DNA of 20,284 bases from Plakobranchus ocellatus. Lineage: Eukaryota; Mollusca; Gastropoda; Plakobranchidae. The notes under the pieces are model-generated. The model ran no database searches. It was not told the origin of the DNA and saw only the letters and a list, made by a program, of their open reading frames with translations. The stretch covers positions 380,002 to 400,285 of the forward strand of contig BLXT01007882.1 of assembly GCA_019648995.1 (NCBI GenBank), written 5' to 3'. Position numbers and translations under genes: made by a program. Shown here in pieces: positions 1-10,311 of the stretch (position 1 is the stretch's first letter; every line of letters starts with the position of its first letter).

Positions 1-389
1 TGTGTGGAATGGGTTGTGACTGTTTGGTAGAGTATTTTTTTTTGTAAAAAATCATTTTAACAAGCCATGTTACATGCAGCATGTCAGAGCCTATTGGCAG
101 TTACTGTCTCAGAATGGAGTTTTTCCAACCAATTTCAACATCTTTGGCGTATTAGCCAAGACTAGGTTAAAAATAAAAAAAAAAATTAAGTAAAACTTCT
201 GATCATTATCCCTCACAACCATGATCAAATTGGAACAAATTTTTTTTTATTCACTATGCATTGGATAGGTGCATTTGTCTGAAAAAAACTTACTTGAAAG
301 TTAGGAACTCTAAAAAAAAAAAACCATTGTACTTATTTTAAGTTTAAACAAATAAGCCAAACTCTTTAGCTCTGATTGAAGACTGTATT
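1..389. other. Intergenic DNA downstream of gene A
   Basis: AT-rich sequence with several poly-A and poly-T runs (near 38-46, 174-185, 241-247 and 312-323). I see no convincing coding exon, RNA gene or family relic here. Confidence 0.5.
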
Positions 390-390
390 A

Positions 391-410
391 TTTATTGAAT
401 TCCATTTATT
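391..410 (-). promoter_or_regulatory. Gene A polyadenylation signals (two AATAAA)
   Basis: Minus-strand AATAAA hexamers occur at 410-405 and 396-391, about 80-95 nt past the gene A stop codon. That is a normal distance for a short 3' UTR. Confidence 0.55.
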
Positions 411-489
411 CAGTTTTACTTTTTTTAGCTCTAAATTTATGAACTTGCTTGCAGGGCTGCTGCTTTTTAAAGTAATTATTCCGTAATCT

Positions 490-1306
490 TTAACTTGTGA
501 GGCACATGTACTGTCCGCCAGATGGATTCTCTGGGCGACATCTTAAACCTGGTCAGAGAAGAGAAAGTGGGGTGGGGTATTCATGAATATATTCTATTAT
601 TCATGGGGAAAAAAGCTTGATTACACTTGTAAATTTAGTATATTCACTTTTAAGAGATCTCAAGTCTGTAAGTTCTCGTCAGGCCAGACAGGCTTGAGGT
701 GGGCGTAAGCTGACTCAAATCCACAACAGCAAATTTCTTGTAGTCAGTCGTCATTGTCCTAAAGGGTTGCATCAATTACTAATAATTTGGTTGCCATATT
801 GAAATAGTTTTCTATTATATTGAAAAAGGAGTGCTTGCACATATAATTTTTCAATGTCTTTGAAAAATTTAAAACCTCTTTTTAAGGGATGGAAAGAAAA
901 GTAGAATGAGATAGAGAATAGTTTGATAGAACATCTGACACTGCAAAAATCTAAACCAAAGCCATACATTAGGTTTAAGATGGGCTTGTTTTATATATAT
1001 ACACTCACACAAAATAAATAAATGAGGACAGAAAATACTAGTTTTTCCTGACCATTAATTGCCAACACAGGAAGAAGCAGGGAGGAGGAGGGGAAAACAT
1101 TGTGATGATGGTAGTGACGGTCGCCACTACATGGCTTTAGTTTGTACTTGTGTTTCCTCACCTGCACAACATTGTTGTTGGAAAGGTGAGCAGTGACCTC
1201 CCTGCTCTATGCAGCTTTTGCCTCCATTAGAAACAGGGATGCCAGAGGAGACATCATAGACAAGTAGGATAGCCAAGATGCTTAGGCACACAGTTACCCT
1301 CCACAT
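490..1306 (-). CDS. Gene A: secreted single-knot (ICK-type) cysteine-rich peptide, two coding exons
   Basis: Coding exons are 1306-1162 and 548-490 (145 + 59 nt, 67 codons plus TAA at 492-490), separated by a 613-nt intron. The donor reads CAG|GTGAGG. The acceptor follows a long pyrimidine tract ending gaccag. The intron is phase 1 and the frame stays open across it. Residues 1-22 form a signal peptide with a hydrophobic core (residues 7-16) and a plausible cut after Gly22 (Ser at -3). The mature part has exactly six cysteines (32, 39, 46, 47, 52, 64), spaced C-X6-C-X6-CC-X4-C-X11-C, an inhibitor-cystine-knot framework. There is no propeptide or dibasic site. Exon 1 alone has only four cysteines and exon 2 supplies the last two. 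It is the most divergent of the three family members: its signal peptide does not resemble those of B and C, and it lacks the second knot. The gene model is inferred; the target and activity are unknown. Confidence 0.75.
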
Positions 1307-1321
1307 TTCTGCTGTTTTGTA
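1162..1321 (-). other. Gene A exon 1, including probable 5' UTR part
   Basis: Upstream of the ATG (1306-1304) the minus strand reads tttttcccag, a strong 3' splice site that would start the exon at 1321, only 15 nt before the ATG. A second acceptor-like site (tgcttgcag) lies just further upstream. A leader exon beyond 1321 is therefore likely but was not located. An alternative is direct transcription from the TATA-like AT stretch near 1360-1375. Confidence 0.55.
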
Positions 1322-1744
1322 CTGGGAAAAAATTCACTGCAAGCACAGGCAAGAAATATTACATATATAATATACTCTAATGAAGTACATTTGCTGAAAC
1401 CCTTAATGGCACTGTCTTTTGGAAAAAAAAAAAAGACCACGAGCGAGAACACGGATGTAAAATCTTTCAGTAGGGTGAGATTTTTGGTTTTTCATCTTTT
1501 GCAACCTGTCTGTCTATTTGGCCATCTCGCTCACACAATGTCACGCTGATTGTTTGGGGCTTGCAAAGGCTTCTCTAAACCCCTTCCCCTTTCCCTCTCC
1601 GTCTCCCTTTCTTTTTTTTTTCCCTCTTTAAAATATATTGATCTGACCTTATCTTTATCTACTGGCCTGTCTACAGTTCATCTCTCTCTCTCTTCGGCTT
1701 TCTGATTATCTAGCTATCATCTGTCTATTACTCTTATATCCATC

Positions 1745-1800
1745 TAGCCAGTAACCCGAAGCTGGGAAGTTCGAGCCAGTCACGATTATTTATATCTATC
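1745..1800 (+). repeat. Possible tRNA-derived SINE fragment (B-box-like)
   Basis: An RNA polymerase III B-box-like string (agttcgagcc) follows a short GC-richer segment, as in degenerate tRNA-derived SINEs. No tail or target-site duplication was identified. A similar string occurs near 12030. Confidence 0.25.
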
Positions 1801-2204
1801 ACAGGCTTTTCTTCGAAAGCACAGTTATACACATTTACATGCCTTGCTTAATCCTTAAACCTTTTAATGATGTAGGAAAGGAAATAGATGTGTCGCAATT
1901 TTTTTTCTATAGAGCAAATAGAACACGAATTTAGCTGAAATACGTTGGGCGTTTTGCTTTAATCTTTTATCATAGCTAACGGACGTAAAACTCATTCTTA
2001 CTATTCTTAGATTGACAAAGGCAGTCTTTGATGGAGGAATACTGCATGAAGCATTTATTTAGTGTTATGAACCTTGATAAATTATATTTTCTTATATTTC
2101 TGATCATTTTCTGGTATGAAGCCTTCATTATAGTTTTTTTTTTTTTGCTCAGCTTTTCTGACAAAGATCTACCGAATGGATTTGTCTGATCATTTTACAT
2201 TTAG

Positions 2205-2300
2205 GGCGTTGGTAGCAATAGCACAGCGGTAAGGACTTTGCCTTAAAATCTGTAGACTCTTTATGACGCGTCTTCGAATTCACCATCTACAAGAATTTCT
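2205..2300 (+). repeat. tRNA-derived SINE head (degenerate)
   Basis: The segment reads like a decayed tRNA. An A-box-like part (around tagcacagcggtaag) is followed about 45 nt later by a B-box-like cttcgaattc, with GC content above its surroundings. The acceptor stem is not intact, so a SINE head is more likely than a functional tRNA gene. Confidence 0.4.
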
Positions 2301-3330
2301 TGGATGGTGAAACAACCAGCGTAGTAAATGTGCTCTATGACACAAAACTATGCCTCTTTTCATTGCCTCTTAAATGGAATTTTTCTTAATAGCTGGAGCA
2401 GCCTTTTGTTACCGAATTGGTCTGAATTTCATGGGCTTCATGTACTAATTACAGGAATTGTAAAGTGACAGTTGTCGATTTTGAACTTGAAAAAAAAAAA
2501 AAAATGGCGAAGTATATCACTTTGGAAGATTACTGGGTAATAGTTTGATGAAAATAGAGATAGAGATCCAAAATAGAGAGTGTACTAAATTGTATAAGAA
2601 ATTCCACAAGAAAAGCTGAACATAGTGACCTTTTGGTTGTTGTACTGCTTATTCTTTGTCGTGCCACCTATTAAGTCTAAATTTATAATGTCATTATGTG
2701 TAAGATTCTTTATAAAATAAAATTGTAGTAATACTAAAAATAAAAGAAGAAAAGCTAAAAAAAAAAAAAAAGGTAACTGTAACTGTGCACAACCTCTTAA
2801 TTCAAAACGGTTTATTTGGCGAGATAATTTCAACAGTTAGAGCTTACTTTGTTTACGCTCTAGGTTCCTACAGAAATTTTGACTGTCCTGTTTGAATTAA
2901 CAAGGACATCCACACCATTTAGGTTCAATTACTTACCCAATACAAGTGACACGATCCAGTTCGTGAAAACAACAACAATATTCGGCTAGGACGAGAGAAT
3001 GAGCGAATGATCCTGCAGGTATGAGTGAATTAATTTATACTCCCCACTTCGCCTCTGCCTCTTTTATTATTTTAAGTGACATCTATGACATTAGCAGGCC
3101 ATCAGGCCATGCCATTCAACTTCGATTAGCTGTCATAAGCGTACGGGACAGAGAGTGGTTCTTAGCATGCTTTTTTGTTTTGATATTAAAGAAAGCAATA
3201 CGTTTTGTTTTTTGCCTCGTTTATCTATGACTTGTTGTTGCTGATTAAAAAAAAACAAAAACAAAAACAAATTTTCTAGAAGCACTGCTCTTCTTCCTCC
3301 TACTCATGCGCTGCCTTTATTTCTACGAAA

Positions 3331-3485
<155 letters not shown>

Positions 3486-5475
3486 AATGGTAATGGTTGA
3501 TACTGCTTCTCCCGCCTAAAATAACAGGAACGACCTGTTTAATAATGCTACGAGATTACAATAAATAAATAAAAAGTTTCTCTTTAAATGAGGTTACTAA
3601 TTTTACTTCCAGCTATAAATCATTAACGGCGAGTTAATAGTGATCTCGATGGCCGCCTAGCTGTCGGCGACACCATATTGTTTCTTTAATGTGCTTTCAT
3701 CAGGTCACTAAATAATGAGTCTATGTTCATAAATCAAGTATGAGTATTCATTGTGCCGTAACGTTTTTAAACTTGATGGTTGTCATTGTATTACAATTTT
3801 TCGATCCTTGATCTCAATGAACTAATTCCTGCGCGGGGAAAGAGAATGATCATTTTCTATGCTTTTAAATTTTACCAATAAGTGCCTTTATTAGTACTGA
3901 ATATTTAATAATGTGCTGATTGAATTGAATGCGGCGAAATTGTGAAGGGGCTCTAATAAAATGATTGATATTCGTTTGAANNNCCCCCCCCCCAAAAAAA
4001 AAAAAAACAAAAAAAAAAATCTGCTCAGTTATTTCTAAGTGAGCACTGAAGTATAAGGTAATATCGTGTGCGTACTTATTGATTGTATGTTTGGATATTT
4101 GTGATGACTTTATGTATATAGACTATTGCGTGCGGATATATATAGAAAGCATAGATCTTAGTCTTCTTGTCTTTCTTAATGTTGACATGAAATCCTTATT
4201 TCTGTCTTGGGCAATTAAAGTGGCGGTCTTCTACAGCTGCTCGCTCTGACCTTATTACATGTATAAAACTCGGATGAGGGAGTCTCATTATTGCTCTGTG
4301 TTATGCATCTGTCGATCTGGTTCTTTCTATAGTCTTGAGGGACACATTCCACCGTCTCTGACTCCTTTTCTCGTCAGCATAGGTATGTCTGGCCAACCTT
4401 CAATGATCTAAATACTATGTCAGTTTAGGATAAGTTATGCGTTTGAGTATGTGTGTGTGGAAAAAAAAAGAGGGGCGGGGGCGGGTTCATTCTAAAGCTC
4501 ACCTCTGACCACTGCTGCAGAGCAGTTTTAATACTAATTCCAGTTTTTTACTCTTTGAAAGTAGATGATTGTTCTCAAAGTAGCCTGTAGGCTGACTTGT
4601 CTAAAAGCTGGTAATCATATCATACCATTCAGAGTTTCTTCTGTGATTAAGTTTTTTTTTTCGCTATCTCTATGTCTTTTCGTGCTCTTTCATATTTTAT
4701 TTAAAGAATGACTTCTTTTACTCTTTACATTTACAGCCTCGGAATTTTCCTTTTGACCTTACTTAATGTGTAGAAACTGGCAAAAACCATTTAGGACATC
4801 TTTTCACTTTCTTGCGTCTCTGGCCTTCATTCGACACACTCTGTTGTTTTAGGGCATGGAAATGATATGATTTCTAAAATCTAATTAAGCTTTTGTTGCA
4901 CGCTAGAGTCTAGGATAAACCCTTCCAGGATTTTTTCAGCGTTTTTTTCGCTGAAGCTCCTCTATCTAACTGGAGTGCGCTCTATTTGTTACGAATGAGG
5001 ATTGAAGGTAAATACAAGCCCCTCTCTTCGTGTACAGTCTGAGTGTTTCTTTATTTATATCGCTTTCAGAACGATGAATGTAAGTGTTTAATGAAATCAC
5101 CCTATGAGTTGCAGTGACCCGCCGCTGTTCACTGTCAGTGTTACACATACCAAAAAATGTGTTTGGAGCACTAAAGGTTTAACTACTCGGCAATTTTTAT
5201 TGAATTTTGGTTTTATATGCATGACCATAACGAACATGGTACATTGTTTAAAACCATCAACATGGCGGTGGAGTCCAGATATTTTTTGGATCGTTCACCA
5301 ACATAATAATTATCAGTTTGAAGACGTTGTTATGAAAAGCAGTTTGTGTGCGCGCAATGGTTGTGTATTTTTGCTGTCGTTTATTCTTTCGAGGGAAAAT
5401 CTGGAATCGATTGTCCCCAGCTAGATGTGGGCAGTCTCTCCACGAGTGCAGAGATCGTTGCCAAGCTGCAGTCGT
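3486..5475. other. Gene-free stretch with short N gap
   Basis: AT-rich sequence without a supported gene. It contains the N gap at 3981-3983, a G-rich patch at 4468-4486 and a small perfect hairpin at about 4936-4956 (arms ttcagcg/cgctgaa). Open frames of up to 106 codons near 5104-5424 lack cysteine frameworks, signal peptides or supporting splice sites. Confidence 0.5.
3981..4019. other. Assembly gap (NNN) beside a C10-A14 homopolymer
   Basis: Three N are followed by ten C, fourteen A, one C and eleven A. The sequence order is unreliable here and may hide a longer low-complexity tract. Confidence 0.9.
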
Positions 5476-5577
5476 GCATCTTCGGGTTGAGAATGGTAGA
5501 TTGGTAGATTTACAGGAAACCGCTGGACAACACAATTAATTGTTTTCAGGCAAGCACCTCACAAAGATAAAATCACG
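5476..5577 (-). pseudogene. Relic of the second-knot part of exon 2 of a family member
   Basis: Reading on the minus strand from 5556, cysteine codons fall at 5556-5554, 5532-5527 (vicinal pair), 5514-5512 and 5478-5476. This gives C-X7-CC-X4-C-X11-C, exactly the spacing of the second knot in genes B and C. The residues after the first cysteine (L-P-E-N) resemble the matching S-P-E-N of gene B, and the pair is followed by Pro as in B and C. It is broken: a TAA at 5538-5536 interrupts the frame between the first cysteine and the pair, the expected first framework cysteine six residues upstream is an Arg codon (5577-5575), and no stop follows the last cysteine as it does in B and C. No clear first-knot part, acceptor or signal-peptide exon was found upstream. 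It is probably a dead gene copy. Chance similarity is less likely because four consecutive spacings agree. Confidence 0.6.
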
Positions 5578-5612
5578 GTTTTCAGGGAATCCCTAAAAAC
5601 CGTGTTATCTTT
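5563..5612. repeat. Near-perfect palindrome (hairpin)
   Basis: Two arms of about 23-26 nt meet almost without a loop (centre agggaatccct). There is one substitution in the inner 14 bp and a small gap further out. It overlaps the upstream end of the exon-2 relic. It could be a small fold-back element or a post-inactivation rearrangement. Confidence 0.7.
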
Positions 5613-6940
5613 CACTGATTTCTCACTGCCAGTACTTATAGCCTTAAACAGTCAAGGCTCGCAAGTGATTGTGCATGCATGCGCTATATAAATACCATAC
5701 GAATTTTCTTATTTATATTATTTATCTATATAATCTCCTTTTTTCCAGCAACACTACTAGACAGAGAAATTAACTAGAGTATATGTGATGCATGTTGATT
5801 AAAAAACATTATGAAGAATCAATCAAACTATACGGCTTTTGAGCAGTCATTGTGGTTTCTTTTTTTTTTCTGAGGCCATACTATACTAAGGCCCCCACAA
5901 AAAAGGAGAATTATATTCAAAGCATCTAAAAAAGAAAGAGAAAAAAAAAAGGGCGACGCGATATTTTATTTTTCACATCCTAGCGGTGAAGAAAACAACC
6001 CCCAAAACCTTACAGTTAAAAAATTTAGAACACGCACGCTGCCGGCGATTAATGAGGAAAGTCAATATGACCCCTCAGAAAGTGTAAAAGCAATATGGAT
6101 ACAACCTAGGATACTGCTGTAGAATAGCACGCATTTGTAGCTGTAATGAGCGATTGATTGGGCATACAGTATTGTTGTATTCAAAACCCCCGGCCCATTG
6201 AGTATTTTCTTCCCATTGATTTTGCACTGATAATGTTTATGACATAAACAGATCATCAGGTTTCAACATAGAATTTCTGTCGTAGGATTCGACCTTCGTG
6301 TCCACGTTAGAACGAGATCAAGGATTAATAATTGTCCGTATCTTGGGATATCGCTTTGAAGTATTTAAGAGCCATTTTTTTTAAACCTACGAGATTGGCA
6401 GGAGCCCTGTTTTATCTTGTGTTTATCAAAAACTACCCGTCTTTTTTCAGAGAAACTCTACAAGACAGGAACACTACTTGCAATCAATCACGTCATTTTG
6501 TCTATGTCTCCAAGACCGAAAAAACTATGTGTGTGTGTGGGTGGGGGGCAATTATGGTTTTGAGTTCTGGTTGATATCATGCTCTTTATCCAGAACATTG
6601 AAAAAAAGGCATAGACGACGGACCATATGCCATATAATCTGTATATACGCGTTGATAATTTTTGTCTACCATGTTATTTTACACATGATGTTTTTCAGTC
6701 ATTCCTTGATCTCGCCACGTGTATTGTGGTGTTTAGAGTTACCGAGAAGAAATGTTTCCAACCGATGCTTTGAGCTCCTAGTGTGGAACGAAAATGATTA
6801 ATAATAATTATTGATGTCTTCATGAAATAACGAATTCATGGCAAGCATCATGTATTGAGTCAATAATATTACAGCTACACGTACATGGCTTGCCAATTAA
6901 CATGGCATAAATCTGTACATTTTTCGAATTGCATTGAATT
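5613..6940. other. Gene-free stretch
   Basis: AT-rich DNA with homopolymers (5859-5871, 5940-5950) and a GT/GGGG patch near 6525-6548. A signal-peptide exon for the 5.5-kb relic was looked for on the minus strand and not found. Open frames of up to 107 codons look random. Confidence 0.45.
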
Positions 6941-6944
6941 GAAT

Positions 6945-7355
6945 TGCATGCTTTTAGTTTATGGGTTCCATACATTAGTTGTCTTCAATCTATCTGTCTG
7001 TCCTTAGGTTGCATGCTTTCATCAACTCTGCTTCACAAATTACATACTTCAGTTTTATCTATTCCTCAAGTTACATGCTTAGGTGCATTAATTCATTAAA
7101 TTATTTTTTTTCAATCTATGTTCCCCCGTCGCTAAGTGCTTTACTTTCAGAATATCGATTCAAGTTATTTGCCTTTACCTTATCAGTGCCACAATTTGCA
7201 TGAAAGACTTGCTTTCCGTCCATCTATTCTTTCAATGGCATGCTTCAAGTGATCGGTTCCCTAAGTTACTTGCCATCTGTTGCTAATGCTGAAGGTTTTT
7301 AATGTGTCTGTTCCTCATATTATATGTCTTTCGTCTATCTGTTTTCCAAAATGTT
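6945..7355 (+). repeat. Degenerate tandem repeat, period about 31 bp
   Basis: Successive segments repeat a loose pattern: a ttacatgctt-like start, a tcaatctatctg-like middle and a ttcctcaa-like end. Clear units begin near 7009, 7040 and 7071. More diverged units continue to about 7350, some with indels. The open frame at 6979-7203 is a by-product of it. Confidence 0.55.
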
Positions 7356-7359
7356 ATCA

Positions 7360-8122
7360 GCCTATCATTTCTTTCAGGAAAGGCCAACAAACTTTAGAAG
7401 CGTGGCGTACTGACAAGTTAATCTTCGATTAATGAAAAGTATTGAACTTGCTTCCTGCGACTATTGCATTTGTACGTTACTAGTAAAATTTTAGATTTTA
7501 AGTCACAGTGAAACCATTTTATTATGTCCTTAAGTTTTCCTGTTTGTGCGAGAAATAACTTGTCATTAAAATTCCATGCACGTCAGTGAGAGAACCGATA
7601 CACCAGTCCCTGCATGAATAAACTGTAAACCGATTCAAAATGTTCTGGTGCATTTCTTTCTTTGCTGCCAAGGAAAAAATCACCATATTTAACTATCGCT
7701 TGTCTAGTGAAGTCTAGCACGGCACATTCATGTGTAATCTTTGCCCTCGGCTAGTTGTGGCCGAAATGCGTTCTTTTATTTCTATTCTCCAATTTCATCT
7801 CTAAGAAACTCCCGTTGCTCTTCTTCACCCTTCCTTATATGGATCCGAACAGTATAAAGTAAAATGTGTTATGATGATAAGTCATAGATCCTATTCCGTT
7901 TCTGTTCTAATTTCTTTTATGTTTACTTTGTTTTGTTTAATGCTGTCGCTGGTAAGGAAGGTTTTTTTTCAAATCATTGGTATTGTGTATTTAAAGTTCT
8001 TCCCTTAAGCTGTCAGTAAGTTCTTGTGATTTACTTTTTACAGGAAAAACGAGAGAGAGAGAGAGAAGTTATCTTCCAAAAATTGAGCATACGCCTGGAA
8101 TATTCAAATCTCTAATTTTTTT
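7360..8122. other. Gene-free stretch downstream of gene B
   Basis: AT-rich sequence with a short (GA)n at about 8051-8066 and no supported exon or family relic on either strand. Confidence 0.45.
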
Positions 8123-8291
8123 TTTATTTAAAGCTCTTTCATCAACTCTAGGCGTATTAAACATGACACACATCAAAAAATGGACATTACTGAAACAAGG
8201 ACATGTACCTCCAACTGCGGGACAATTACAAACATACCGTACTCTTTGAAAAAGTAATGATGGAAAAATTATTAAAGTGTATGCTTTTAAT
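8123..8291 (-). promoter_or_regulatory. Candidate gene B polyadenylation signals
   Basis: The minus strand carries ATTAAA at 8291-8286 (about 170 nt past the stop codon) and AATAAA at 8128-8123 (about 330 nt past it). Either could end the 3' UTR; the sequence alone does not choose. Confidence 0.4.
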
Positions 8292-8460
8292 GGGAGAAAT
8301 AAATAATTATTGCTTGACGTCCATCAATACTTCTCTAATAGGAGAGGAAAAATTAGGGGAAAAAAAAGTAATATTATATTAAAAGTCTTCAAATTCGTGT
8401 GTCCAAACGCATGTTGTGCTAATCCATCCAGAGCAATCCTGATGACGTCATTATTCTCAT

Positions 8461-10278
8461 CTACCAACATTCGTGTATGTTGGGGTTGGTGATCTTAGGT
8501 CTGCAAGTGAATCCTGGGCAGCACCACCAGCCATTTTCAGGCGAACACCACTCACCCCTGTTCTTGCAAGATCCGCCGTGGCCTCCCGGTCCATTCTTAC
8601 ACTTCCAGCCCCCTGCTACGTTCTGGCACGTTAAGCCTGTAGTGTGGGAGAGCAAGGGTTATGATAATTCTCTGTAATATTGATAGTTTTGCTGTTAGGT
8701 CGCGTTAATTTAACTTCATACTGATAGTTCGAGACATTTTTTTTCTTTTTGTTTTTTGAAAGAACCTAAACACATTGCGGCTCAAGAATTGCACTATAAC
8801 CGAAACCGAAACCGATTTCATTAAGTTATATCTTGATTCAACCTCGGAAATACTGAATGATATACATCAAAGTTTCTATTGAGTGGTAAAATTAAATACA
8901 AATGTCAAATGTTTTGAGTAATTTCATATTTTATTATATCTTGCCTAGTTTTTGCAGAATTACTTGATTTCATATAACCGTAAATACAATTATATGAAAT
9001 AAAGTAATTCTGTAAAAACTAGGCAAGCCGTGGTCTGCCCCAGATTAAAAACACGAAAGTATGGTAAATTACTGAATAAGCTATAGGATTAGTAAAAAAC
9101 AAAGAAAAAAAAAACAAAACACTTGTACATTGACTTATGGTGGATAGTGCTAAACAAAACACGAATTGTTCCTGAACGATTTTGTAAACTTTTGTGCAGC
9201 AGCTATATGTAAAGAGTGAACACTTTGTTGTATCGCCAGGAATAACATATACAGGATATGTTGAAAATACGATCTGTTTAAAGAGAAATTTTGATTGTTG
9301 TACCCCATACGAACTACTTCAAGTAAAGTGTTGACTAATGGCCAACTAATGTCTTCTAATACATCTATCTTACTTTTTGCTAACATCGACGCGACCATTC
9401 ATGTTCGACTGTATTTACAGACGATTAATTAAGCCATGCGACTTCGCCAATGCCAAATAAAAATTTGAGGATTATTCAGAAGCTAAAGAAAACAGGCAAC
9501 TCTCATAGATATATCCTGATGGCAAATTGAAAGTATTGATTAATATTTTATTGGGTATATTGAGTTTTATCATTTTGCAAGTAAAGGATTGTTGCGAGAT
9601 ACATACTGATAGAAAATAGGAAATCTTAAAGTTTTAATTCATACCTTACTTGGTATATTGTATTTTATCAATCGGCAAATAAGGAGCTGTTGTGAGTTTG
9701 TGCTTTCGATATGTCGTCCATCTTGGCTTCGATCGTGTAAGCGTAGTTACAAGTAAAAAATATCTTGCCTGTAAGTCTCACAAATCTGCTACATGGTTTG
9801 TATTTGGCGTAAGAGTCAAGATTCATTAACCTTTGAAATGTCTTTTATTGTAGTCTTTTGCGCTCTTTCAATACATGCGCGCAAAAATGCACAGATTAAA
9901 ATTTTTATATGTGGTTATATTTTTATAATTTGGTTTTTAATAAAAGAGCTACCCTGCAAAGCACAATGACAAGAAGTGTTTCAATTCCCATTTTGCGCTT
10001 TTAGAAGTGAATGATAAGATATTTTATGCATGCCATAACCAAGAACAGAATTGATCGCCATCCTAGTTATCAAGTCTCTGGCGTATGGCAAAATCTTTCG
10101 TTTTATATTTATGTCAGCAAATGGGTTTTTCAAACTTACCGGAACAACAGTTTCCTTTGGCAAAAGTACAGTCCTCATTCCAGTTCTTGCAAAAGACGCC
10201 TCCTCCGTGGTTATGGCATGCTACCTCAGATACGAGTACAGCCGCAAGGGCCAGGCAGGCAATCAACTTCAGCAGCAT
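8461..10278 (-). CDS. Gene B: secreted double-knot (two ICK-type domains) cysteine-rich peptide
   Basis: Coding exons are 10278-10140 and 8636-8461 (139 + 176 nt, 104 codons plus stop). The 1503-nt intron is phase 1, with donor CCG|GTAAGT and acceptor cacactacag. Residues 1-20/21 are a signal peptide starting M-L-L-K-L-I-A-C, very like gene C. Two six-cysteine frameworks follow. The first (30, 37, 44, 45, 50, 59) is C-X6-C-X6-CC-X4-C-X8-C. The second (70, 77, 85, 86, 91, 103) is C-X6-C-X7-CC-X4-C-X11-C. A ten-residue Gly-rich linker joins them and Trp104 is last. The intron splits the first knot after its vicinal pair; the second lies wholly in exon 2. There is no propeptide or cleavage site between the knots, so one bivalent peptide is expected. 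Cys21 is either the last signal residue or an odd thirteenth cysteine. Two-knot peptides are known among animal venom peptides, but membership of a named family cannot be shown here. Confidence 0.85.
8940..9027. repeat. Long inverted repeat (38-bp arms, 12-nt loop) in gene B intron
   Basis: Arms 8940-8977 and 8990-9027 are complementary at 36 of 38 positions without gaps, separated by a 12-nt loop. On the minus strand it would be transcribed within the gene B intron. The ends show no obvious target-site duplication. It could be a short fold-back (MITE-like) element or a small-RNA hairpin precursor. Confidence 0.9.
9507..9699 (+). repeat. Diverged tandem duplication of about 95-100 bp in gene B intron
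   Basis: The segments from about 9507 and about 9600 share a run of similar blocks: agata-atactgat, then aaagt-ttgatt, then a tggtatattg-like block, then ttttatca followed by gcaa-ta-ag and gttg-gag. It is an old direct duplication with small indels and no coding content. Confidence 0.5.
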
Positions 10279-10311
10279 CGTACGTGAATTGTGAGTCTTG
10301 CAGCTTTAGCG
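10140..10311 (-). other. Gene B exon 1 with probable 5' UTR part
   Basis: The minus strand upstream of the ATG carries actctgtccatag, a good pyrimidine-tract acceptor that would open the exon at 10311, 33 nt before the ATG at 10278. This matches the arrangement in genes A and C. The leader exon and promoter were not resolved. A TATTTAA-like string near 10384-10391 is an alternative proximal promoter. Confidence 0.5.

Noticed and set aside
60..110. Alternative exon 2 for gene A (minus strand, acceptor ctgccaatag, with a nearby Leu-Thr-Cys reading)
   Set aside because: The Leu-Thr-Cys reading is not in the frame set by the phase-1 donor, whereas 548-490 has a better acceptor, the right frame and the right cysteine spacing.
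5104..5539. Plus-strand frames over and beside the exon relic, including a cysteine-containing one ending at 5539
   Set aside because: The plus frame is the antisense of the relic. The minus reading explains four cysteine spacings at once.
9150..9398. 82-codon minus frame in the gene B intron
   Set aside because: No splice sites fit it and no motif is recognisable; it is likely a chance frame.
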